From: Flavobacteriales bacterium UBA1937
GTDB taxonomy: Bacteria; Bacteroidota; Bacteroidia; Flavobacteriales; Weeksellaceae
Assembly: GCA_002337005.1 (NCBI GenBank)
Contig: DDFD01000078.1
Span: forward strand, 1-64,000
Reading direction: 5' to 3'
DNA length: 64,000 bases
Of the stretch, positions 51,798 through 60,227 are shown one piece after another. The notes beneath the pieces were generated by a model, which did no database searches, was not told the origin of the DNA, and saw only the letters and a list, made by a program, of their open reading frames with translations. Both the position numbers and the translations under genes were made by a program. Within the stretch, counting starts at the first letter, position 1. Every line of letters begins with the position of its first letter.

Positions 51798-52145
51798 ATG
51801 AAAAATTTAGTTTTTATTATCATCCTTTTAGCATTACAATCGTGCTTAGGTAAACACAGAGTAGATGTTTGGAAAACAATTACCATTGCTTCTGAAGAAA
51901 AAATTGTTATAAACGAGGTAAAATCGCCTGTTAGCTTAGAGATTAAAAACCTTTCTAACGAAGAGTTGACCTTAATTTCAAATTTGAATACACCTCAGAA
52001 TATAATGCCACATTCTGTATTTAATTATAGATTGCCTAAAAAAAGTAGTTTGATATTAAAGAATGAAACCAACGGTTCGGTTTCTATATATTTGCATTAT
52101 TCTTCTAACAAAACTATTTTAGTTAATAATAAAGAATTACAATGA
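51798..52145 (+). CDS. Small lipoprotein in a LytS/LytTR operon
   Basis: 115 residues with a lipoprotein signal (MKNLVFIIILLALQSC, Cys 16). The mature part is beta-rich (KTITIASEEKIVINEVKSPVSLEIKNL, SSLILKNETNGSVSIYLHY), perhaps one small sandwich domain; no known family recognised. It overlaps the kinase gene by 4 bases (ATGA), so it is probably a partner of that kinase, possibly a periplasmic accessory or sensor. The mRNA looks leaderless. Confidence 0.72.
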   Translation: MKNLVFIIILLALQSCLGKHRVDVWKTITIASEEKIVINEVKSPVSLEIKNLSNEELTLISNLNTPQNIMPHSVFNYRLPKKSSLILKNETNGSVSIYLHYSSNKTILVNNKELQ

Positions 52146-53176
52146 AAAGACAGCAACTCTTATTCTTGCATATATTCTACTGGAGTGTTTATATAATAGG
52201 ATCTATTATTGTTCCTTATTTTCTCTTTGAAAATGATAAATTGATTTGGGAGATTACATTTTTGATTACAAGTGTAATTTGCTTTTACTTCAATTATTTT
52301 TTTGTGGTTCCCCAATTTTTTGATATCAATAATCTTTATAAGACAATTCTTGCGTTTATTGTAAGTGTTTTTTGCTTTGTTTTAGTCCGTTATTTTATGC
52401 AAGAAATTTTCTCTCCTTATTTTTTTGGAATAAGAAATTATGCAGAAGGAACTACATTTGGGTATTATTTTTATGATAATATTTATTATAGCAGTATCAC
52501 AATTTTTGTAAGCACGGTTTTTTGCTTGTTTAAGTTGATGTCGAAGTCTGAAGCAGAAAAACGACAATTGATAGAGGAGAAAAAAAATTCAGAACTTCAG
52601 GCATTGAAAACCCAAATCAATCCACATTTTATTTTTAACTCACTTAATAATATTTACTCATTAGTTTATCAGAATTCTGATAAATCCTTGTCTGCAATTG
52701 AAGAATTAAGTCAGTTGTTACGATATAGCACCAAAGATTTAGAGAAAGATTTTATTCCACTTAGCAAAGAAATTGGGTATTTAGAAAGCCTCATTGAACT
52801 AGAAAAATTAAGAATTAAAAATCCAGAACTATTAATTATTAATAAAAAAGTGAGTAATCCGAACCTTAATATTTCTCCGATGCTTCTGGTTCCTTTTGTA
52901 GAAAATGCTTTTAAACATGGCGATTTAAGTGAGAAAGGATTTGTCTTGGATATTAAAGAAGAAAATGAGATGTTGACTTTTCGGCTTAGTAATTTTAAGA
53001 AACAAGGCTCAAAAGATTCATTTTCAGGAATAGGAATTGCAAATGTGAAAAAAAGATTAGAAATCCTTTATCCAAAAAAACACGAACTGAATATCACTGA
53101 AACTGAAACCCAATATTCTGTAGATTTGAAAATTGATTTGAGAAATGAAAAAAATAAAATGCATTATCGTAGATGA
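52142..53176 (+). CDS. LytS-family sensor histidine kinase
   Basis: 344 residues. Four N-terminal membrane helices (about 5-27, 37-57, 68-86, 113-131) without a large periplasmic domain, then a coiled coil and the His_kinase domain with LKTQINPHFIFNSLNNIYSL (phospho-acceptor His 162). An ATPase with PFVENAFKHGD (N-box) and GIGIANVKKRLEILYP (G-box) follows. It phosphorylates the LytTR regulator encoded next, whose start lies in its last 32 bases. The signal is unknown and probably sensed in or at the membrane. Confidence 0.9.
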   Translation: MKRQQLLFLHIFYWSVYIIGSIIVPYFLFENDKLIWEITFLITSVICFYFNYFFVVPQFFDINNLYKTILAFIVSVFCFVLVRYFMQEIFSPYFFGIRNYAEGTTFGYYFYDNIYYSSITIFVSTVFCLFKLMSKSEAEKRQLIEEKKNSELQALKTQINPHFIFNSLNNIYSLVYQNSDKSLSAIEELSQLLRYSTKDLEKDFIPLSKEIGYLESLIELEKLRIKNPELLIINKKVSNPNLNISPMLLVPFVENAFKHGDLSEKGFVLDIKEENEMLTFRLSNFKKQGSKDSFSGIGIANVKKRLEILYPKKHELNITETETQYSVDLKIDLRNEKNKMHYRR

Positions 53177-53825
53177 TGAACCTTTAGCTGTTTCTTTGCT
53201 TAGAAAATATGTAGAAAAAATTTCTTTTTTTGAATTGGTTTTTTCTACAGTAAACCCAATTGAAGCTTTAGAATTTATTCAAAATAATGAATTGGATTTG
53301 GTTTTTCTGGACATTCAGATGCCAGAACTTTCTGGAGTCAATTTCATGAAAATTGTGGGCAATAAAATGAAATATATTCTTACCACGGCTTATGCAGAAT
53401 ATGCGCTAGAAGGCTATGAACACAATGTTATAGATTATCTTTTGAAACCAGTATCTTTTGACCGATTCCAAAAAAGTGCTTTAAAAGCTCTAGAAAGATT
53501 TCCTGTTGAAGATTCTCAAAACACTCATTTTTTCATAAAATCTTCAGGGCAGCAACATCGAATTAATTTTAATGATATTTTTTATATTGAAAGTATAAAA
53601 GATTATGTCAATATTAAAACTATAAATCAAGAATATATCGTTCTAGAAACTCTGAAATCTCTAGAAAGTCAGTTGCCTGATAATTTTATAAGAGTACATA
53701 AATCTTATATTGTCAATATCAACAAGATAAAAAGCATACTACAGAAGATTATTATTCTAAATTCTGAAAAAGAAATTCCGATAGGAGATAGCTATAAATA
53801 TGCTTTTATGGAGAAACTAAAATAA
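53145..53825 (+). CDS. LytTR-type response regulator
   Basis: 226 residues. Receiver domain with the acidic pocket Asp 10/Asp 11, phospho-acceptor Asp 56 (LVFLDIQMPE), the switch Thr in YILTTAYAEYAL and Lys in LLKPVSF. The C-terminal LytTR DNA-binding domain contains FFIKSSGQQHRINFNDIFYIESIKDYVNI and FIRVHKSYIVNINKI. It is translationally coupled to the kinase. The divergent receptor at 49.5 kb is a plausible target. Confidence 0.92.
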   Translation: MKKIKCIIVDDEPLAVSLLRKYVEKISFFELVFSTVNPIEALEFIQNNELDLVFLDIQMPELSGVNFMKIVGNKMKYILTTAYAEYALEGYEHNVIDYLLKPVSFDRFQKSALKALERFPVEDSQNTHFFIKSSGQQHRINFNDIFYIESIKDYVNIKTINQEYIVLETLKSLESQLPDNFIRVHKSYIVNINKIKSILQKIIILNSEKEIPIGDSYKYAFMEKLK

Positions 53826-53862
53826 AAAACCACCCGAAAAAAAATTCCGAGTGGCATTCAAT
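53826..53862. terminator. Imperfect hairpin between convergent genes
   Basis: CCACCCGAA and TTCCGAGTGG pair with mismatches around an A-rich loop. Terminator function is plausible from position only. Confidence 0.35.
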
Positions 53863-53880
53863 ATATTTAAAAATCTAATT

Positions 53881-56154
53881 TTAAGAATTTTTAGCCTCTT
53901 CAGCAATCAAATTCAAAGCAGAACCCGCTCTGAACCATCCAATTTGCTGTTCATTATAAGTATGATTAGCAAGAATAGTGTCTGTAGTTCCGTTTGTGTG
54001 TGTAATTAAAATTTGAAGTGGTGTGTTTGGTGCAAAACTTTCTAAATTGATGAAATCAAAAGTGTCATCTTCTAAGATTTTATCATAATCACTAGCATTT
54101 TCAAAAGTTAAGGCAAGCATACCTTGTTTTTTTAAATTTGTTTCGTGGATTCTGGCAAATGATTTTACCAAAACTGCTTTTACGCCAAGGTGTCTAGGTT
54201 CCATAGCTGCGTGCTCTCTAGAAGAACCTTCGCCATAGTTTTGGTCTCCTACAACCAATGAAGGAACACTAGCTGCTTTATAAGCTCTAGCTACCGCTGG
54301 TACTTCACCATATTCACCAGTTAATTGATTTTTTACTCTGTTGGTTTCCTTGTTAAAGAAATTTACAGCTCCAATCAACATATTGTTAGAAATATTATCT
54401 AAGTGACCTCTATATTTCAACCAAGGACCAGCCATAGAAATATGGTCTGTAGTACATTTTCCTTCTGCTTTAATGAGAAGTTTAGCTCCTGTAATATTTT
54501 TACCATCCCAAGGTGAGAACGGTTCTAGCAATTGCAATCTGTCTGATGTAGGACTTACCACTACCTGTACAGAAGAACCATCTTCTGCAGGAGCTTGATA
54601 ACCGTTGTTTTCTACATCAAATCCTTTTGCTGGGAGTTCAGAACCTTTTGGTTCGTCTAATTTTACTTGTTCGCCAGCTTCATTAGTTAATGTGTCTGTA
54701 ATTGGGTTAAAATCTAATCTTCCAGAAATTGCTACAGCAGCTACCATTTCAGGAGAAGCTACAAAAGCGTGAGTATTTGGGTTACCATCTGCTCTTTTTG
54801 CAAAATTTCTGTTGAAAGAGTGGATAATCGAGTTTTTCTCTCCTTTTTCAGAACCTTCTCTATCCCATTGTCCGATACAAGGACCACAAGCATTGGTAAA
54901 TATTCTAGAATTTTCAAATTTTTGGAAACTAGCAATTAATCCATCTCTTTCAGCGGTGTATCTTACTTGTTCAGAACCTGGGTTGATTCCTAAGATAGCT
55001 TTTGGTTTTACTCCTTTTGCTACAGCGTCTTCTACAATAGAAGCTGCTCTAGATAAATCTTCGTAAGAAGAGTTGGTACAAGAACCAATTAATGCCCATT
55101 CTATATCTAATGGCCAATCATTTGCTAATGCTTTTTCCTTCATTTCAGCAACAGGAGTTGCTAAATCTGGAGTAAAAGGACCGTTAAGGTGTGGTGTTAA
55201 TTCAGAAAGGTTGATTTCAATTACTTGATCGAAATATTTCTCTGGTTCTGCATACACTTCTGCATCACCAGTTAAGTGTTCTGCAATTTTATCAGCAGCA
55301 TCTACTACGTCTTGTCTTCCTGTAGCAGCAAGATATCTTCTCATAGAGTCATCATACCCAAAAGTAGAAGTAGTAGCGCCAATTTCTGCGCCCATATTAC
55401 ATATTGTACCCTTACCTGTTGCAGACATTGCGATAGCACCTTCGCCAAAATATTCTACAATAGCACCAGTTCCACCTTTTACAGTAAGAATACCAGCAAC
55501 TTTTAGAATAACATCTTTCGGAGCAGTCCAACCATTTAATTTTCCAGTTAATTTAACTCCGATAAGTTTAGGCATTTTCAATTCCCAAGCCATTCCTGCC
55601 ATTACATCTACTGCATCTGCACCACCTACACCGATAGCGACCATACCTAAACCGCCTGCATTTACCGTGTGAGAATCGGTACCAATCATCATTCCACCAG
55701 GGAATGCGTAGTTCTCTAAAACTACTTGGTGAATAATACCAGCTCCTGGTTTCCAAAAACCAATGCCATATTTATTACAAATAGAAGAAAGGAAATTAAA
55801 AACTTCGTTGTTCTTATTAAGAGCTTCTTGTAGATCTTTATCAGCGCCTATTTTGGCCTGAATTAAGTGGTCTGCGTGCGCTGTAGATGGTACAGCAACT
55901 TTAGACTTACCAGCTTGCATAAACTGTAAAAGTGCCATTTGTGCAGTTGCATCTTGCATAGCCACTCTGTCTGGAGCGAAATCTACATAAGAGTTTCCTC
56001 TTTCGTACGCCTGTGTAGCATTACCTTCCCAAAGGTGAGCGTAAAGAATTTTTTCAGCAAGTGTAAGAGGTTTTCCTACCACTTGTCTAGCTGCTGCTAT
56101 TCTTTCTGGGTAGCGCTCATACACTTTTTTGATCATATCAATGTCAAAAGTCAT
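53881..56154 (-). CDS. Aconitate hydratase (mitochondrial-type)
   Basis: 757 residues. Isomerises citrate to isocitrate in the TCA cycle. The 4Fe-4S ligands are Cys 359 (LIGSCTNSSYEDL), Cys 423 and Cys 426 (TNACGPCIGQW). GTDSHTVNAGGLGMVAIGVGGADAVD is the aconitase signature. The C-terminal swivel domain contains GDQNYGEGSSREHAAMEPRHLG. Length and motifs fit the AcnM/mitochondrial class rather than AcnB. It has its own upstream TAGATTTG element. Confidence 0.95.
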   Translation of the reverse strand: MTFDIDMIKKVYERYPERIAAARQVVGKPLTLAEKILYAHLWEGNATQAYERGNSYVDFAPDRVAMQDATAQMALLQFMQAGKSKVAVPSTAHADHLIQAKIGADKDLQEALNKNNEVFNFLSSICNKYGIGFWKPGAGIIHQVVLENYAFPGGMMIGTDSHTVNAGGLGMVAIGVGGADAVDVMAGMAWELKMPKLIGVKLTGKLNGWTAPKDVILKVAGILTVKGGTGAIVEYFGEGAIAMSATGKGTICNMGAEIGATTSTFGYDDSMRRYLAATGRQDVVDAADKIAEHLTGDAEVYAEPEKYFDQVIEINLSELTPHLNGPFTPDLATPVAEMKEKALANDWPLDIEWALIGSCTNSSYEDLSRAASIVEDAVAKGVKPKAILGINPGSEQVRYTAERDGLIASFQKFENSRIFTNACGPCIGQWDREGSEKGEKNSIIHSFNRNFAKRADGNPNTHAFVASPEMVAAVAISGRLDFNPITDTLTNEAGEQVKLDEPKGSELPAKGFDVENNGYQAPAEDGSSVQVVVSPTSDRLQLLEPFSPWDGKNITGAKLLIKAEGKCTTDHISMAGPWLKYRGHLDNISNNMLIGAVNFFNKETNRVKNQLTGEYGEVPAVARAYKAASVPSLVVGDQNYGEGSSREHAAMEPRHLGVKAVLVKSFARIHETNLKKQGMLALTFENASDYDKILEDDTFDFINLESFAPNTPLQILITHTNGTTDTILANHTYNEQQIGWFRAGSALNLIAEEAKNS

Positions 56155-56198
56155 ATCTCGAAAAGTTTAATTAATTAGAGATTATTTTATAAGTCGCC

Positions 56199-56206
56199 CA
56201 AATCTA
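56199..56206 (-). promoter_or_regulatory. -7 element TAGATTTG for the aconitase gene
   Basis: Minus-strand TAnnTTTG match, 44 bases before the ATG. Confidence 0.45.
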
Positions 56207-56300
56207 CAAATTTTTAATCTTTTTTTTAAGCAATTGGCAAATTTTTTATAAATAAGCACTATTTTCTAAATCTATATATGAAATTGAAGTATTAAAAACA

Positions 56301-56308
56301 TATTTTTG
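56301..56308 (+). promoter_or_regulatory. -7 element TATTTTTG, leaderless type
   Basis: TAnnTTTG match ending 4 bases before the ATG of the DUF2752 gene. Confidence 0.55.
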
Positions 56309-56312
56309 TGGG

Positions 56313-56681
56313 ATGATAAAACGGAAAAATTTATGGATTTTAGGGCTATTGTTTTTAGCGGTGGCTTTGTATTATTTTTTTCTAAACCCTTACCAGCAAA
56401 CGGATTTCTTTTTGTCTTGTTCGTTTTACAAGGTTACTGGCTATCAGTGTCCTGGTTGTGGTAGTCAAAGAGCTTTTCATGAGATTTTACATTTCCATTT
56501 TTTGGAAGCATTTAAACAAAATGCATTATTTGTACTTGGGATTCCTTATGTTTTATTGATTTTTTACACCAATTTTAACAAAGAAAAACACCAAAAATTG
56601 AGGTCTTTTTTAATTGGAAACAAAACCTTGTTCATTTTATTGATTATATGTATTTTATTTGGTGTTTTTAGAAATCTATAG
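56313..56681 (+). CDS. DUF2752 membrane protein
   Basis: 122 residues with three membrane helices (about 7-24, 70-87, 98-117). The DUF2752 motif YQCPGCGSQRAFHEILHF is complete: the Cys pair (CPGC) plus the following S-Q-R-A, where relatives usually have T-R-A. The family is widespread, small and of unknown function. The gene stands alone, seems leaderless, and is followed by a GC-rich hairpin that may terminate it. Confidence 0.85.
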   Translation: MIKRKNLWILGLLFLAVALYYFFLNPYQQTDFFLSCSFYKVTGYQCPGCGSQRAFHEILHFHFLEAFKQNALFVLGIPYVLLIFYTNFNKEKHQKLRSFLIGNKTLFILLIICILFGVFRNL

Positions 56682-56714
56682 TTTACTCTTTATTCTTTTT
56701 GAAATATAGGTTCT

Positions 56715-56808
56715 TGGTATAACGAGATTGCGCCCCGAAGTTGCGCGGAACTCTCCCGGAAAAAATATTTTTTTCGGGAAGTGGGAGCGGAACGAGGAAT
56801 TTGGCGCC
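56715..56808. repeat. GC-rich intergenic element with long hairpin
   Basis: A patch much richer in GC than its surroundings. A strong hairpin (CCCGGAAAAAA at 56755-56765 with TTTTTTCGGG to 56778) is flanked by GCGCC/GGCGCC segments and direct copies of GCGGAAC and AACGAG. It could be the DUF2752 terminator or a dispersed repeat (REP-like); no coding capacity is credible. Confidence 0.5.
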
Positions 56809-56830
56809 AAAAAAAAATTCATTATCTTTG
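56800..56830 (+). promoter_or_regulatory. Promoter TTTG-N19-TATCTTTG upstream of the TPP riboswitch
   Basis: -33 TTTG (56800-56803) and -7 TATCTTTG (56823-56830) with consensus spacing; the transcript would begin just before the aptamer. Confidence 0.75.
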
Positions 56831-56840
56831 CCTCAAGAAA

Positions 56841-56915
56841 AAGGGGTGCTGTAAAAAGCTGAGATTATACCCAAAGAACATAGAACAGGTAATGCTGTTT
56901 ATGGAAACGTCTTTG
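56841..56915 (+). ncRNA. TPP riboswitch (THI element)
   Basis: Contains the conserved TPP aptamer core: GGGGTGC, then GCTGAGATTATACCC, then GAACA-rich and CAGGTAATGCTG segments, ending TATGGAAAC. It lies between a consensus promoter and the TonB-dependent receptor gene. Known TPP riboswitches turn genes down when thiamine pyrophosphate is present. The 60 bases between aptamer and ATG (expression platform) show no clear T-run terminator, so control of translation initiation is more likely. Confidence 0.9.
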
Positions 56916-56974
56916 ATGTATTTTTCGCATGTGGCATCCTTTTGTTCGATTTGTTTAATTTTTAAAAAATCAGA

Positions 56975-59077
56975 ATGAAAGGATTTATTATTTTAGGGCT
57001 TAGTGCAAGCTCTGTTTTGTCTGCGCAAACAGATTCTACGCAGATTAAAGAAATTCAGGAAGTTAGCTTTACGAGAAGGCTACCGGTTTCCAAAGAAATT
57101 ATTAATGTAAAAAAGGATTTAGGTTCTAGAAATTTAGGACAAGATTTGCCGATTTTGCTCAAAAACCAAATGTCTGTAGTCTCTACATCTGATGCTGGAA
57201 ACGGAGTTGGCTATACTGGTTTTAGAATTAGAGGGAGTGCCGGAACTTCTATTAATGTAATGCTAAATGGTGTTCCGTATAATGATTCTGAAAGTCAAGG
57301 AACTTTTTTTGTGAATATTCCTGATATGGCAAGTTCTGCATCGCAAATTGTGATTCAGCGTGGTGTAGGTACTTCTAGTAACGGAACGGCAAGTTTCGGC
57401 GCAAGTGTGAATATTTTGACAAAAAATCCTGAAGAAAAACCTTACGCATTGGGACAGTTTAGTGCAGGTAGTTTTAACACGATGAAAACATCTTTTGAAG
57501 CAGGAAGCGGAAAGTTTTTAAACAATTTGTTTTCCGTTTCGGCGAGATATTCTACCATTAATTCTGATGGATATATTGATAGAGCTTTTTCTAAACTGAG
57601 TTCTTATAACATTAATGCATTATTTGAAAAAGGAAATACCAAGATAAGATTTTTATCTTTTGGTGGAAAAGAAAAAACGTATCAGGCGTGGAACGGAATA
57701 GATGCTGCAACGTATGAAGCCAATCCGAAATTTAATTATTCTGGTGCAATTTATGATGCAGACGGAAATATTGTGAAATATTACGACAATGAAACGGATA
57801 ATTATTGGCAAAAACATTACCATCTACTCTGGGAACAAAAATTTTCTGAAAAATGGAATTTAGAAACCACTTTTCATTTAACTAATGGCGAAGGTTATTA
57901 CGAAAACTACAAACAAGATGCTAAATTTTCTAAATATGATTTACCAAACATCATAGAGAATGGAAATACCATTGCCAGAACAGATTTCATTAGAAAAAAA
58001 TGGCTAGATAATAGTTTTTATGGGGTAGTTTCTAATTTGTTTGGAAATTTCAAAAATCTGAATTTGAATTTTGGAATGGCTGCTAATCAATATTTTGGAA
58101 GGCATTTTGGAAATGTTTCTGGAGTTACTTACCCCAATATTTACGAGCACGAATATTACAGAAACAATGCTTTGAAAAATGAAATTTCGGGTTTTGCAAA
58201 AGCAATTTATAAAATCAATCAATTTGAAATTTTTGGAGATTTACAACTCAGAAATATAGATTATAAAACCTATGTAATAGATGCTAATGCAGAAGAAGGA
58301 ATGGATTTGAAAGAAAAATGGACTTTTTTTAATCCTAAATTTGGGGTGAATTATCAAATAGAAAATGGTAAAATTTTCTTTTCTTATGCCCATGCACATA
58401 GAGAGCCCAACAGAGATGATTTATTTGCAAACCCGAGTACAAAACCAGAAAAATTACATGATTTTGAATTGGGGCTAGAGAAAACTTTTGGTAATGTAGC
58501 TTTCACAGCTAATGCTTATTATATGAATTATGTAAATCAATTGGTGCTAAGTGGAGAAATTAATATGGTGGGAGAATTTATTAAAATTAATTCTGGTAAA
58601 TCATATCGATTAGGAATAGAATTGGGAGCTTTAGCCAAAATTTCCGAAAAATTGAATATTTCGGGTAATCTAACGCTTAGTCAAAACAAAAACGTAGATT
58701 TTAAGATAGAGGATAATGGTTCTGTAAATAATTTAGGAAATACGTCTATTTCTTTTTCTCCCAATGTAATTGCCAATGGAATTCTTCAATATAAGCCTGC
58801 TAAAAATTTACAATTAAACCTTAATAATCAATATATTGGCAAGCAATATCTAGACAATACCGAGACGAAAGAATTACAACTCAAGGATTACTTTTTGACG
58901 GATTTTAATGCTCAATATGAATTTAAAATAGCCAAACAAGAGGTTAATTTACAGTTTTTATTAAATAATATTTTCAATAAAAAATATGTAAATAATGGTT
59001 TTGTTTACTATGGACCATATTATTACGCTCAGGCTGGTAGAAATTTTATGATAGGGGTAAGTTTTAGGATTAAATAA
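56975..59077 (+). CDS. TonB-dependent receptor, probable thiamine uptake
   Basis: 700 residues. Signal peptide (cleavage near SVLSA-Q), TonB-box-like start EIQEVSFTRRLP, a plug domain with GYTGFRIRGSAGTSINVMLNGVPYND and VQRGVGTSS-type strands, then a 22-strand barrel ending in GVSFRIK. The upstream TPP riboswitch indicates that it imports thiamine or a precursor; TPP-controlled outer-membrane receptors are known in Bacteroidota. No inner-membrane partner (for example PnuT) follows; a strong terminator does. Confidence 0.9.
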   Translation: MKGFIILGLSASSVLSAQTDSTQIKEIQEVSFTRRLPVSKEIINVKKDLGSRNLGQDLPILLKNQMSVVSTSDAGNGVGYTGFRIRGSAGTSINVMLNGVPYNDSESQGTFFVNIPDMASSASQIVIQRGVGTSSNGTASFGASVNILTKNPEEKPYALGQFSAGSFNTMKTSFEAGSGKFLNNLFSVSARYSTINSDGYIDRAFSKLSSYNINALFEKGNTKIRFLSFGGKEKTYQAWNGIDAATYEANPKFNYSGAIYDADGNIVKYYDNETDNYWQKHYHLLWEQKFSEKWNLETTFHLTNGEGYYENYKQDAKFSKYDLPNIIENGNTIARTDFIRKKWLDNSFYGVVSNLFGNFKNLNLNFGMAANQYFGRHFGNVSGVTYPNIYEHEYYRNNALKNEISGFAKAIYKINQFEIFGDLQLRNIDYKTYVIDANAEEGMDLKEKWTFFNPKFGVNYQIENGKIFFSYAHAHREPNRDDLFANPSTKPEKLHDFELGLEKTFGNVAFTANAYYMNYVNQLVLSGEINMVGEFIKINSGKSYRLGIELGALAKISEKLNISGNLTLSQNKNVDFKIEDNGSVNNLGNTSISFSPNVIANGILQYKPAKNLQLNLNNQYIGKQYLDNTETKELQLKDYFLTDFNAQYEFKIAKQEVNLQFLLNNIFNKKYVNNGFVYYGPYYYAQAGRNFMIGVSFRIK

Positions 59078-59101
59078 CTCAATTCATAACAATGATTTAC
59101 A

Positions 59102-59142
59102 AATGATAATTGCCCAATATTGGGTGATTATCATTTTTTTTG
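59102..59142 (+). terminator. Intrinsic terminator of the thiamine receptor gene
   Basis: A long hairpin AATGATAATTGCCCAAT with its complement (two G-U pairs) is followed by eight T residues. Confidence 0.85.
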
Positions 59143-59260
59143 TTAATTATGAGGTAATGATTTTATCATAACTGTACTGTATTTCAAATAATTAAAAATT
59201 TATTTTGATGCTAACTGATAATGTATTAATTTTATCTCACTAATAAAAAAAAGAATATCT

Positions 59261-59944
59261 ATGAAAAAACTTTATTTCCTTCTTATGTTTAGTTTGGGAT
59301 ACGCAATCAGTTTTGGACAAGCTTTATTAACAATTGTGCAGACCTCTCCAAATTCTGGAATTTATACCATTACTTATAATGATTCTGCTAATGGTTGGGC
59401 TTTTTATAATCCATATAGTCAACCAATTGGGGTTTATATGTGGCTTAACCCTACAGATACATCCGGAAATTCTACCTATAATGATTCTTGGGGTAATATT
59501 TCAACTCAATTAACTTGGGATGGCACTAATTATAGTGGAACTTTTAATCTTAATACCCATAATTTTAACAATATAGGAGGTGTACTTCCCGCAGGAACTA
59601 CAGTAAATGAATTGCATTTTCTTTTTACAGAATATCCTTCTGGTAATGGTTCTCATCAGACATCAGATAAGCTTGCCTCTTCTTATGGATTCACTTCTAC
59701 TACTACAAGTTCTTTAGGAGTTGTAGATATTAATAATTCTAAATTTAAGTCATTTGTTTCGGAAGGTAAACTATATACTTCACAAAAAGGAAACCTAGAA
59801 ATTCAAGTTTATGATTTTAGTGGTAAGATGGTAAAGAAAATAAAAATAAACAACCTTAATAAGAATGGAATAGAATTGAATCTATCCCAAAAAGGGAAAT
59901 ATATTGTAAAAATTAATAATGAAATAGTAAAAGTTAATTACTAA
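59261..59944 (+). CDS. Secreted protein with type IX secretion C-terminal domain (paralogue 1)
   Basis: 227 residues: signal peptide (MKKLYFLLMFSLGYAISFGQ), a beta-rich domain of about 120 residues rich in Gly, Asn, Ser, Thr and Trp, then a T9SS type A sorting domain (SEGKLYTSQKGNLEIQVYDF, SGKMVKKIKI, GKYIVKINNEIVKVNY). The sorting domain directs export through the outer membrane and is then removed. Function of the mature part is unknown; the segment DTSGNSTYNDSWGNISTQL suggests a carbohydrate-binding or starch-binding-like sandwich, weakly. Paralogue of the next gene. Confidence 0.85.
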   Translation: MKKLYFLLMFSLGYAISFGQALLTIVQTSPNSGIYTITYNDSANGWAFYNPYSQPIGVYMWLNPTDTSGNSTYNDSWGNISTQLTWDGTNYSGTFNLNTHNFNNIGGVLPAGTTVNELHFLFTEYPSGNGSHQTSDKLASSYGFTSTTTSSLGVVDINNSKFKSFVSEGKLYTSQKGNLEIQVYDFSGKMVKKIKINNLNKNGIELNLSQKGKYIVKINNEIVKVNY

Positions 59945-60227
59945 TTCAGACATTTGCTATATAATAAAATTTGGATTATAGATTTTCGTAATCATTTTAC
60001 TCAAATTGCTAATATAGAGTAAGATTTTGGGGATTTTTAATTTTTTAATTTTATTGTTAAATGTTTTGAAAACCAAGTTCTTATATAGTCTTATTTGTGA
60101 GACAATAGTCTTGTTTTTTTTATTTTATGTGATTGTAAATTAGGGTTTTATGATTTTTTTTAATAAATTTTTTTTTTGTGTTTTAATTTTTTTAATTTTA
60201 AACTTATTAATCCTAAAAAAAAACATT

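Noticed and set aside
56781..56978. 65-codon frame across the TPP promoter and aptamer
   Set aside because: It covers the -33/-7 boxes and the riboswitch core, which explain the sequence better than a protein.
60150..60227. N-terminal extension of T9SS paralogue 2
   Set aside because: It is a T-rich leader translated into phenylalanine/leucine runs; the downstream ATG gives a normal signal peptide matching the paralogue.
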